Origin: Pseudofrankia coriaricola
GTDB lineage: Bacteria > Actinomycetota > Actinomycetes > Frankiales > Frankiaceae
NCBI RefSeq assembly: GCF_001854805.1
Contig: NZ_MBLO01000051.1
Location: forward strand, 1-41,592
Length of the DNA: 41,592 nucleotides
Direction: 5' to 3'
Shown piece after piece: positions 24,409-33,500 of this stretch. The notes under the pieces are model-generated. The model was not told where the DNA came from. It worked only from the letters and a program-made list of their open reading frames with translations, and ran no database searches. Position numbers and translations under genes: made by a program. Each line of letters starts with the position of its first letter. Position 1 is the stretch's first letter.

Positions 24409-26759
24409 ACGCTCAGGGCCGGGTGACTCTTCGCATCCTCCAACGCGCCGACAAGGAGATCCTCGCCCTGCCGCGGGTCGTCAAGGGCGCGGTCTACGAG
24501 TTCCAGTCGAAGTTCCGCGCCGACCCGAACCACCCGTCGATGCGGTTCAAGCAGCTCAAGGGCGGCTCGCGTCTTTACTCGGCCCGCGTCGGCCACGACC
24601 ACCGCGCGCTACTGCTACATGTCGGCGGCAGTGACTACCTGCTGGTCTCGGTGAAGGACCGCAAGGACGCCTACGGCGACCTGGAGCACTACGCCTACGA
24701 GATCAACCGGGTGACGGGCGGGATCGAGGTCGTCGACCTGTCCGCGGTCAACGACAGCCTCGCCGGCAAGCTCCTCGCCGCGAAGGAACCCGCCGGACAA
24801 CAGCAGTCGGCGTCGCCCTCGTGGTTCACGCCCACAGCGGCCGAGACCCCCGGTGCCGCCGCGGCGGCACCGGGGCGGGAGGCCGGCCTCTTCGCTCGGT
24901 TCGACGACCAGACGCTGCTCGGGCTCGGCGTCGCCGAACCACTGCTGCCGTCGGTCAGGCGGCTCACCACCGAGGAGCAGCTGCTCCAGTTCACCGACTG
25001 CGTCCCGCAGCTCACGTCCGACATCCTCATGGCGCTCTACGACGGCAAGACCGCCGACGAGGTCGAGGAGATCGTCACCCGTCCCGTCGCGGCGCCCGAA
25101 CCGGTCGACACCTCCGACTACGAGGCCGCCGTCGTACGCGCGTCGACCCCGGTTACCAGCGACGACGAGGCACTGCGCGCGATCCTCGCCGAGTCGTTCG
25201 CCCGCTGGCAGGTATTCCTGCATCCCACCCAGCGCAAGCTCGCCGACAACACCTACAGCGGGCCCGCGCGCGTCAGTGGCGGCCCTGGCACCGGCAAGAC
25301 GATCGTCGCCCTGCACCGCGCCCTCTACCTCGCCACCGACCTGCCCGAGGGCACCACCGGCAAGCCGATCCTGCTCACCACGTTCAACCGCAACCTGGCC
25401 GCCGATCTGCGCGCCCGGCTGCTGGAGCTCGCCGGACCCGAGCACACGGCCCGTGTCGACATCGTCAACATCGACAGCCTGGCCGCCCGGGTGGTCTCCG
25501 AGGCCGACGACGCCCGCCGGCGCGCCATCGGCCAGGACGCGGAGATCAGGGAATGGGCCGCGATGCTGGCCGAACTCGGCGAGACACGCTTCCGCCCCGA
25601 GTTCCTCGCCGCCGAATGGTCCCAGGTGATCCTCGGCCAGGTGCTGCGCTCCCGCGCGGAGTACTTCCGTGCCCGCCGGCCCGGCCGGGGCCGGCAGCTC
25701 ACCCGCCAGGACCGTGACGTCATCTGGCAGCTCACGGAACGTTTCACCAAGCGGCTCGCCGACCTGAACGTCTGGACCTGGCAGCAGGTCGCCGAGCGGG
25801 CCGCCGAACTGGAGATGGCCCGGGCCTCCCGCGCGGCCGGGGCGTCACCTGACGGCGAGAACGCCACCGAGACCAGCGGTGGCGCGATGCCCCGGCACCG
25901 GTACCGGCACGTCATCGTTGATGAGGCCCAGGACCTCAGCCCGGCGCACTGGAAGCTGCTACGCGCCATGGTCGCGCCCGGTCCCAACGACCTGTTCCTC
26001 GTCGGCGACACACACCAGCGGATCTACGACAACGTCGTCAGCCTCGGCAGCCTCGGAGTCAACATCCGCGGCCGGTCCCACAAACTGACGCTCAGCTACC
26101 GAACCACCCGGCAGATCCTCAAGGTCGCCCTAGAGCTGCTCCACGGGGAGAGCTACGACAACCTCGACGACGGCACCGAGGACCTGGCCGGCTACCGCAG
26201 CCTGCTCAGCGGCGACCAGCCCGAGTTCCTGGAGCACCCCAGCTGGGACGAGGAGCGACGCACGATCAGCGCACACGTCCGCGCCTGGCTCGACGCGGAA
26301 CGCGGTGGCCGTGAGCGTGACGGCCTTGACGGCCAAGGTGACGCCAGCAGCGCTGGTTCCCCGGCCGGCGGATCGATAGCCGTCTGTGTCCCGACTCGCT
26401 CACTCGCCGCCGATGTACTCAGCACCCTTGCCGCCGACGGCGTCGAGGCCGCCGACATTGGCCCTGACGGCCCGGCCAGCGGCGCGGAGACCGCCGCCGT
26501 CCACGTTGGAACCATGCACCGCTTCAAGGGCCTCGAATACCGCCAGATCATCATCGCGGGTGCCAGCCAGGGGCTCGTCCCACGCGGTTTCCTCGACCGC
26601 ATCCAGGACTCAGACCCCTACCGCTACGACCGCGAGCGCCGCAAGGATCGCTCCCTCCTCTTCGTGGCCGCCACCCGCGCCCGCGACACCCTCCTCGTCA
26701 CCTGGCACGGCACCCCCAGCCCGTTCCTCGGCCGCTACGCAACCGTCACCAAACCCTGA
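24405..26759 (+). CDS. ParE/RelE-like domain fused to UvrD-type helicase
   Basis: The protein has 784 residues. The first ~100 follow the ParE/RelE toxin-fold pattern: LRILQRADKEILALP, then a helix, RFKQLKGGSRLYSARVGHDHRALL and YLLVSVKDRKDAYGDLEHY. This matches the strand order of a toxin with its basic R-x-x-R-x-x region. After a linker, a superfamily 1A helicase begins: GGPGTGKT (292-299), LTTFNRNLA, DEAQD (506-510), VGDTHQRIY, LTLSYRTTRQI, GTMHRFKGLEYRQII and FVAATRARDTLLV. All motifs needed for ATP-driven 3'-5' DNA unwinding are present. GTG at 24405 has GGAG at 24396-24399 and overlaps the upstream stop. It is the last gene of the operon, ending one base before a strong terminator. UvrD is not part of canonical DISARM, so this is an accessory or variant component. 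Confidence 0.88.
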   Translation: MNAQGRVTLRILQRADKEILALPRVVKGAVYEFQSKFRADPNHPSMRFKQLKGGSRLYSARVGHDHRALLLHVGGSDYLLVSVKDRKDAYGDLEHYAYEINRVTGGIEVVDLSAVNDSLAGKLLAAKEPAGQQQSASPSWFTPTAAETPGAAAAAPGREAGLFARFDDQTLLGLGVAEPLLPSVRRLTTEEQLLQFTDCVPQLTSDILMALYDGKTADEVEEIVTRPVAAPEPVDTSDYEAAVVRASTPVTSDDEALRAILAESFARWQVFLHPTQRKLADNTYSGPARVSGGPGTGKTIVALHRALYLATDLPEGTTGKPILLTTFNRNLAADLRARLLELAGPEHTARVDIVNIDSLAARVVSEADDARRRAIGQDAEIREWAAMLAELGETRFRPEFLAAEWSQVILGQVLRSRAEYFRARRPGRGRQLTRQDRDVIWQLTERFTKRLADLNVWTWQQVAERAAELEMARASRAAGASPDGENATETSGGAMPRHRYRHVIVDEAQDLSPAHWKLLRAMVAPGPNDLFLVGDTHQRIYDNVVSLGSLGVNIRGRSHKLTLSYRTTRQILKVALELLHGESYDNLDDGTEDLAGYRSLLSGDQPEFLEHPSWDEERRTISAHVRAWLDAERGGRERDGLDGQGDASSAGSPAGGSIAVCVPTRSLAADVLSTLAADGVEAADIGPDGPASGAETAAVHVGTMHRFKGLEYRQIIIAGASQGLVPRGFLDRIQDSDPYRYDRERRKDRSLLFVAATRARDTLLVTWHGTPSPFLGRYATVTKP

Positions 26760-26793
26760 CTCGCCGTGCCCGGACGCGTCCGGGCACGGCGAG
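26760..26793 (+). terminator. Perfect 34-nt palindrome, transcription terminator
   Basis: The left arm 26760-26776 (CTCGCCGTGCCCGGACG) and right arm 26777-26793 are exact reverse complements with no extra loop bases. It begins directly after the stop codon at 26757-26759. There is no T-run, as is common for actinobacterial hairpin terminators. It separates the DISARM-like operon from the next two genes. Confidence 0.8.
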
Positions 26794-26936
26794 ACCCTGA
26801 TTGGGAAAGCGGCGCCACTGCGTTGACCCGCATTGGACTATTGGCGCGTGCATTCGAAGCCGGCCGGCGCCATTCTGGAGGGTGCTCGCGGCCCCGGTTG
26901 GGGGAAGTCGCCGCGAGCGAGGGCATTGGGGGTGCC

Positions 26937-29900
26937 GTGACGTTCGGCAGTGATCATGCCGTCGGCCTGGAAGTCGTGGCCGCCTACGAGGGCGAGTGGC
27001 GCCAGGCACTGCGGGCCGCGTCGCTTGTCGCGGAGCTGGACGTGCCAGACGACCAAGTCCAGGACGTCCTGCGCTCCCTGGGGCGGTTGTACAAGAGCAC
27101 AACCGGTAGTCAGCGGCATTTGCTGCTGTACGACCGGTACCCGGCCGCGCTGGTCGTGGGGCTCGCGGGAGTCGGGGCGAGGGGTTACCACCATGGGAAC
27201 TTCTGGTCGGGCGCCTGGGAGGCGGTCGGGTTTCGCGGCCTTCAGCCCGACCAGAAGTACTGGGCCGAGGCATTCCGCGCGAACCTTGACCGGTTCGGCC
27301 TTGCCCGTTTCCCCGGGCTCTCAAGGGTCTACGTCGATGAGATCCTCATGCACGGCGGGGTGCCGGTCTACTGCCTGCCGGACCTGCTGCGGTTGCTGAT
27401 CCGCCGTAGGCGTAGGGAGCCGGGCGTCACCGGGCGGGAGGTCCAATCCTGGGTGCGGGCCGCGTCGGAAAGCCAACTGACCGGCGTCGACAAGCCGGTG
27501 CTGCGATTCGTGTGTGAAGGCGGTGACTACGCGACCGACTTCGTCGACCGTTGCCTCGACCTCGTCGACCTGCTAGCCCTGCCTGACCAGGTAAGCACCG
27601 AGCTGGCGGCGCTGGGCCTGCCGCGGCGGATCGTCGACGAGGCGATCCGGTTCGCCGACACCGACGCCGCCGACCTGGCCTCTCTCCGCCGGTCGCGCGC
27701 CGCAGTCCCTATCGATGGGGTGGCCAGGCAGGATGACGATGCCGGCGCCACACTGGCCGGGCGTCCCCATCTACGCTTGGAGCCCTATGACAACGGGGTC
27801 GCGCTGTGGCTGCCGCCGGTCGTCGGCGGGACCGAGGATGGTCGCGTCGTCTGGCACATAGCAACGAGCTCGGGAATTGGCTCCATCCAGCATCGGGTCC
27901 GTACCCGGCCGACCTGGGCAGGCAGCACCGTGATCGCCGCCGAGACGGTGCTGCCACTGAGCGAACCGGTCTGGTCGATCGAGGTGCGGCTCGGCGACGC
28001 GCCGCTACCCTCGATTCTCAGCCTGGTCGACAAGGACGACCCTCTGCTTGTCTTCACCAAGGATGGGCTGCTGATCGGCCCGGCGGAGTCACTACCGCAA
28101 GGCTCGGTCTGGCTGCTCCATCCGGCCGCGGACCCACTCCAGGGCCAGGTCGACCTGGCGGCGACTGGCCGGGAGCTCGACGAGATCGAGCCGCCATACG
28201 GGTGGCATGGCTGGCGTCTGCGGCACGTCGACCTGACCGGTGTGCCCGCCATCGGTTATGCCGACCGACTGCGCCCGGTGCACGCGAACCGGCGGGCCCA
28301 CCTGGACCTTCCCGCGCATCTACGGGACGTCAAGACCGCGGTCGGCGGGTTGATGTTCGGCACGCCACCGCGGCTGTCGCTGCCGGTCGAGGGCGTGCCC
28401 GTCCCGTGGACGATCCGGGTGCGACGCCCCGGCGCGGCGGGGTCCCTGAGCACCCTGATCGTCACCGTCGGCACGGAGGGAGACAACGGATCTCCGAGCC
28501 GGTCGGTCGACCCGTGGGCGGACGTACCACGCCCTCTGCTGGGCTCCTACGAGCTGACGGTGCGTGGCCCCCTTGGCAGAGGCCTGACGCGCGTGGTGCA
28601 GCTGGCGGAGGGGCTCGACGTGCGCGCTACCCCGCCCTGGCGAGAGATGGGGCCCCGTGGGCTGGACCCGGCGACGCTGACCGTCACCTGTGCCGCGGCG
28701 GGCGGACGCGCCACCGTCGTCCCCGGTCGCCTCGAACTCGGCGGCCATGAGGTGGGCAAGACCGTGACGGTCGCGGCCCATAGCCACAGGCACGACCTGC
28801 TGGTCAGCGCCCCGCACATGGCCGTGCGGCACGCCGTTCCGGGTGACCGCGGCGACTGGTCGTTCATGCCGTTGTCCCTGCACGCCGAGACCGACGCCCG
28901 AGGTGAGCTGCTTGTCCGCCTGCCGGCGAACGTGCCGGCCGAGCTGGTCGTCTCGGCGGCCGGCATGCCCGACCAGCGGATCCCACGCGCCTTTGACAGG
29001 CAGACGACAGTCGCCCGGTTCGACCTCTCGCGACTACACGACACCGTCACTCGACACCCGCGTGCGGTCGTTGACATCGATCTGGTGGACGGCGCCCGGT
29101 TCCGCGTCGCCACCTTCTCTCCTCGCCGACTGGCGACCGGCCTCACCGTCGAGCCAGCCGGACAGGCTGCCACCGTGGATGGCCCGGACAGCCCGGATGG
29201 CCTGGTACGCGGGGAGGCGCTGCGGGCCGACGGTTTCGCGGGGGTCAGCGACGCAGTCGCCGCCTGCTATCAGCTCTTTGCGCCCTGGCGGGAGTCTCTG
29301 CTGGTCGCCCTCGACTCGGCAGGGCGCGCGCCACTGCCACCCGAGCTGCGCGACGCGGGTCCGCTGCTGGTCATGCTTCGCGTCGACGACCCGTGGCTGC
29401 CGCGCGACTGGCCTGACTGGCCGGATCCCGCCGATCGGGACGACGTCTACCTGCTGCGCGACCGCATGTGGCGCCCACCGGCGGACTCCGGGATGCCGGC
29501 GGGCGAGGTCGAGTTGTCGGCCTATCTCGCTGGCGGCGCCGATCTGCCCCGCTCCGCGGGCGGTGCCACCGCCGCGCTCCGGCTCACCCAGGTCGCCGCG
29601 GACCTACGTCGGCACGAGGTGCCTGGCGACGGCCGGCAGGCCGTCGCCAGTCTGCTGGCCGCCCGGCCGGCCGAAGCCCTGGAGGCGTCGCTGACAGCAC
29701 GCCTCGATGCGGCGGCCCTGGTCGCGCCGCTGGTCGAGGCCGGCCTGGCGGCACTGCCGCCAGGGACATACGTCTCCGCCGACGCCGAATGGGCGCTGTG
29801 GACGGCGAGCCCGCTCGCCGCGCTCATCGCGGGCGTCGGCCAGCTCCGCACCGGCCGACCCGTGGGAAGCGGCGGCCCAGCCGACCCGCGGCGGTTCGAC

Positions 29901-30575
29901 CGCGGCTGGGTCGACGACGCGCCGCGCCGGGAAGCGCAGCTCGACCGTCTCGGCGCGATTGCCGGCGAGTCCGCGCTGACCATCCTCGACGGCGGCGCCG
30001 ACCGTGACGCCCGGGTCAGCCGCTTCGACGAGAACGCTGTTCGGTTCGCCGCCATGCCACCCGCGCAGTTGGAGTCCCTCTGGCGCGAGAGTGCCGTGGT
30101 TCCCGGGGCGCTCCTCGACCACGGCACTCGGATGGCCGCGGCGCGCCGGTTGTTCGACGCTCGGACGCGCCCTGAGGTCGTATCGCTGGCAGGCTCCGCC
30201 CTGGGAGTGCTCGGCAAGGTACTTCCCGAACTGGAGCGCGCACCAGCGCTCGGCCGGGCGGTCGCGAGCCGGCGGGCCGACGACGGTCTGCGCAGGTCCC
30301 AGCCCTGGCTGGCGCTGCCTGAGCTGTCGATGGCCTTGGCCGGGCTCGCCCGGCGGGCGTCTCGTGGCGGCGTCGCCGCCGCCCGGACGTACCGCGACGT
30401 GCTGCCCGCGCATGTTGTGCTCGCCCACCACGCCCCGGACCTGGTGACCATCGACCTGGTCCTCGCCGAACTACTCCTGCGAGGCGCCGCCGCGGCGCGA
30501 TCTGGCTCCGCGCCGGCCGCGCGGCCCGGCAGCCCGTCCCACGACGATCTCAGCGCACTGAGAGGCGACCGATGA
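26937..30575 (+). CDS. Large protein of unknown function, candidate DruH-like
   Basis: I do not recognise this 1212-residue protein. The N-terminal 250 residues are helical and carry YHHGNFWSGAWEAVGF, a Q-x-x-W-x-x-x-F helix and EILMHGGVPVYCLPDLL, a pattern seen in large defence proteins partnering helicases. The middle (about 300-750) is strand-rich, with repeated W-x-I and immunoglobulin-like segments (VPVPWTIRVRRPGAAG, LGSYELTVRGPLGRG). The rest is Ala/Leu-rich helical. No nuclease or ATPase motif is visible. GTG at 26937 is the first start in a coding-like stretch, with only a weak ribosome site. The frame is open back to 26766, but that part lies in the terminator. The ATGA overlap with the DEAH/DUF1998 helicase and the size fit Druantia type III, where DruH precedes DruE; this is inferred from architecture alone. 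Confidence 0.65.
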   Translation: MTFGSDHAVGLEVVAAYEGEWRQALRAASLVAELDVPDDQVQDVLRSLGRLYKSTTGSQRHLLLYDRYPAALVVGLAGVGARGYHHGNFWSGAWEAVGFRGLQPDQKYWAEAFRANLDRFGLARFPGLSRVYVDEILMHGGVPVYCLPDLLRLLIRRRRREPGVTGREVQSWVRAASESQLTGVDKPVLRFVCEGGDYATDFVDRCLDLVDLLALPDQVSTELAALGLPRRIVDEAIRFADTDAADLASLRRSRAAVPIDGVARQDDDAGATLAGRPHLRLEPYDNGVALWLPPVVGGTEDGRVVWHIATSSGIGSIQHRVRTRPTWAGSTVIAAETVLPLSEPVWSIEVRLGDAPLPSILSLVDKDDPLLVFTKDGLLIGPAESLPQGSVWLLHPAADPLQGQVDLAATGRELDEIEPPYGWHGWRLRHVDLTGVPAIGYADRLRPVHANRRAHLDLPAHLRDVKTAVGGLMFGTPPRLSLPVEGVPVPWTIRVRRPGAAGSLSTLIVTVGTEGDNGSPSRSVDPWADVPRPLLGSYELTVRGPLGRGLTRVVQLAEGLDVRATPPWREMGPRGLDPATLTVTCAAAGGRATVVPGRLELGGHEVGKTVTVAAHSHRHDLLVSAPHMAVRHAVPGDRGDWSFMPLSLHAETDARGELLVRLPANVPAELVVSAAGMPDQRIPRAFDRQTTVARFDLSRLHDTVTRHPRAVVDIDLVDGARFRVATFSPRRLATGLTVEPAGQAATVDGPDSPDGLVRGEALRADGFAGVSDAVAACYQLFAPWRESLLVALDSAGRAPLPPELRDAGPLLVMLRVDDPWLPRDWPDWPDPADRDDVYLLRDRMWRPPADSGMPAGEVELSAYLAGGADLPRSAGGATAALRLTQVAADLRRHEVPGDGRQAVASLLAARPAEALEASLTARLDAAALVAPLVEAGLAALPPGTYVSADAEWALWTASPLAALIAGVGQLRTGRPVGSGGPADPRRFDRGWVDDAPRREAQLDRLGAIAGESALTILDGGADRDARVSRFDENAVRFAAMPPAQLESLWRESAVVPGALLDHGTRMAAARRLFDARTRPEVVSLAGSALGVLGKVLPELERAPALGRAVASRRADDGLRRSQPWLALPELSMALAGLARRASRGGVAAARTYRDVLPAHVVLAHHAPDLVTIDLVLAELLLRGAAAARSGSAPAARPGSPSHDDLSALRGDR

Positions 30576-33500
30576 CCGCCCGGCTCGACCCGTTGGACGC
30601 CAGCGAGACGATCGTCAACACCTACCAGCGGTACCTGCGATCGCTCATAGCGCCCCGGGACCCTGCCCTGGCCGCCGCGCTACACGACGCCATCGGCGAG
30701 GCAGTCGGCACCGGCATCACCCGCGGCCCGCTGCTGGAAGCCACCCCTCCCTACCAGACCTCGGCGACGCTGGGCGAGCTGGCCACCGAGGGGGTTGTGC
30801 ACTCCGGCCTCGTTGACGGGCGGATCGACGTAGACCCCGACCGGCCGCTCTATCGCCACCAGGAGCAGGCGATCCGCAAGGCCGCCGCCGGCCGCAACCT
30901 GATCGTCGCCACCGGTACCGGTTCCGGCAAGACGGAAAGCTTCCTGCTACCGATCCTGAGCGAGCTGGCCGCCGAACGCGCCAGCGGCACCCTCGGTCCC
31001 GGGGTGCGCGCGCTGCTGCTGTACCCGATGAACGCGCTGGCCAATGACCAGATGAAGCGGCTACGCAAGCTGCTCGCCGGCAGCCCGGAGATCACCTTCG
31101 GTCGCTACACCGGCGATACCAAGGACAGCACCGACGACGCCAAGGCCCGCTTCGCGCTGCAGAACCCGGGCGAGCCGGTGCTACCCAACGAGCTGCTCAG
31201 CCGGGAGCAGATGCGTGCCACCCCACCGCACCTCTTGCTGACGAACTACGCGATGCTTGAGTACCTACTGCTGCGCCCGCTCGACCTCACCCTGTTTCAG
31301 GGCGAGCACGGCGGCCACTGGCAGTTCGTCGTCGTCGACGAGGCGCATGTCTATGACGGCACCCGCGGCGCGGAGCTGGCGATGCTGCTCCGCCGGCTGC
31401 GCGACCGGGTCGTAGACCCAGCCCGCGTCGACGGCATGCGCTGCATCGCCACCAGCGCGACCGTCGGCGCTGATCGCCACGCGGTCACCACATTCGCCCA
31501 GACGATGTTCAGCGCCCCGTTCGAGTACATCGACGACGATCCGGCCCGCCAGGACCTCGTCGTCTCCGAACGAGTGCCCGTCCCGGAAGGCGCCGTCTGG
31601 GGACCGCTGCCCGCCGCCGGCTACGCGTCGCTCCGCGACGCCGAGAACCGCGACGAGGCGATCCTCGCCGCCGCCCAGGCGCACGGCTACAACGGCGACG
31701 ATCCCGGCGAGGCACTCGCGCTCGAGAAGCGGCTCCGCGCGCTGCGGGAACAGCTCAAGAACGGTCCCGTGCCGCTGCCTGACGTCGCCATCGGCCTGTT
31801 CCCCGACGTCGACACCCGGACTGGGCAGGCGCAGACGACCGCGCTCGTCCAGCTCGCCAACGCAACCCGCATCCGGAAGAAGACCCCTCGAGGCGGCGAG
31901 GAGAGCACCCCGGTGCTCTCGGCCCGGTTCCACCTGTTCGCTCGGGCGACCGAGGGCGCGTTCGCCTGCTTCGGCGAGTCCGGCCCACATGTGACCCTGA
32001 CCCGGCGGGAACAGTGCGAGCGGTGCCACGCAGCCGCGTTCGAGTTCGCTGCCTGCCGGCGCTGCGGCACCGTCCACCTCCAGGGTGTCGCGGAGGCGAT
32101 CGGAAAGAAGACCGTCTTCCGCTCTCGTCGCGGTCGCGACGAGGGCCGCCGGATGTGGCTGCTGCTCGACGAACACGTCGCCGCGAGCGGCGATGAGGAC
32201 GACGAGACCCTTCTCGACGCCGCGACCGCGGCGTCGAACAGCAAGCTGACCGCCGACCCATGGTCGCTGTGCACCCAGTCGGGATGCCTGACACCCGGCA
32301 CTGTGACCACCTGCCCGGACCCAGCCTGCGGCGGCGCCCCTGCCAGGCCTGTCCGCCGACTGAGCACGAAGACCGGAAGCAGCGAACTGTCTTCCTGTCT
32401 GGGTTGCGGAGGCCGCGGCGGACGGCTCATCCGGTCGTTCGAAAGTGGAAACGACGCCGCCGTCGCCGTGCTCGCCACCGCGCTCTACCAACTGCTGCCA
32501 CCCATGGAGGATGCCGAGCAGGCCAGCCTGCCGGGTGGCGGCCGCAAGATCCTGTTCTTCTCGGACAGCCGGCAGGCCGCCGCGTACTTCGCCCCCTACC
32601 TGGAGGACTCCTACGCCGACGTCGAACGCCGCCGACTGCTGTACCAGGGGCTCATCGCCGCGACGAGGCGTGCGGACGACGACGAGGAAGTCCTCCGCGA
32701 CGACCTCGTCGCCCACACGGCGAAGGCCGCGACGAACGCGGGCGTCTTCAACGATGACGTCTCCAGGCAGGGCAAGCTGCGCGTCGTCGAGACGTGGGCG
32801 CAACAGGAACTGCTCAGCCTCGACGAGCGGATGTCTCTTGAGGGCACCGGGCTGCTGCGCTGGGCCCTGCGGCGCAAACCCGAGTGGACCGCCCCGAAGC
32901 CACTGCTCGACCTTGGTCTGACCAACGAGCAGGTCTGGGGGCTCATCGAGGAGCTCCTGCGCAGCGTACGGCGGCAGGGCGCCGTGGGTTCCCCGGAGGA
33001 GGTCGACCCGAAGGACGAGGTGTTCGAGCCGCGAGTCGGGCCGATCTATCTGCGCTCCCGGGGCGCGCAATCCAAGCAGAAGGTGCTCAGCTGGCTACCT
33101 ACCCGCGGCACCAACCGACGGGTCGACTACCTCGGCCGGATACTCGCCGTGCTCGGCCGCGAGGACAACCCACTCGACCTGCTCGAACATCTGTGGAAGT
33201 TCCTTGTCGACGACGCGCGGCGCAAGTGGTTGACCGCCCTCAGCCCCGCCCAGCTCGGCGTTGTCTACCAGCTCAACCACACCGCCCTCGCCCCCCGACT
33301 CGTCACCCCCGACGACCAGATGTGGCAGTGCGACCGGTGCCGGCTGATCGCCGGGGTCAACGTCGCCGGGGTGTGTCCCACGCTGAACTGCGCTGGCCGC
33401 CTGAGGGAGTGGTCGCTGCCGGACGCAACCACCGATGAGCACCACTACCGGACGCTGTACCGCACGATTGACCCGGTGCCGCTGACCGTAAAGGAGCACA

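Noticed and set aside
6920-26759. BREX / Pgl type 2 assignment (kinase, methylase, helicase)
   Set aside because: No pglZ phosphatase-like or pglY/brxC ATPase gene is present, and the helicase set fits DISARM better.
26766-26936. Longer N-terminus for the 1212-residue protein
   Set aside because: It would start within the 34-nt palindromic terminator and encodes Arg/Gly-rich sequence without coding bias.
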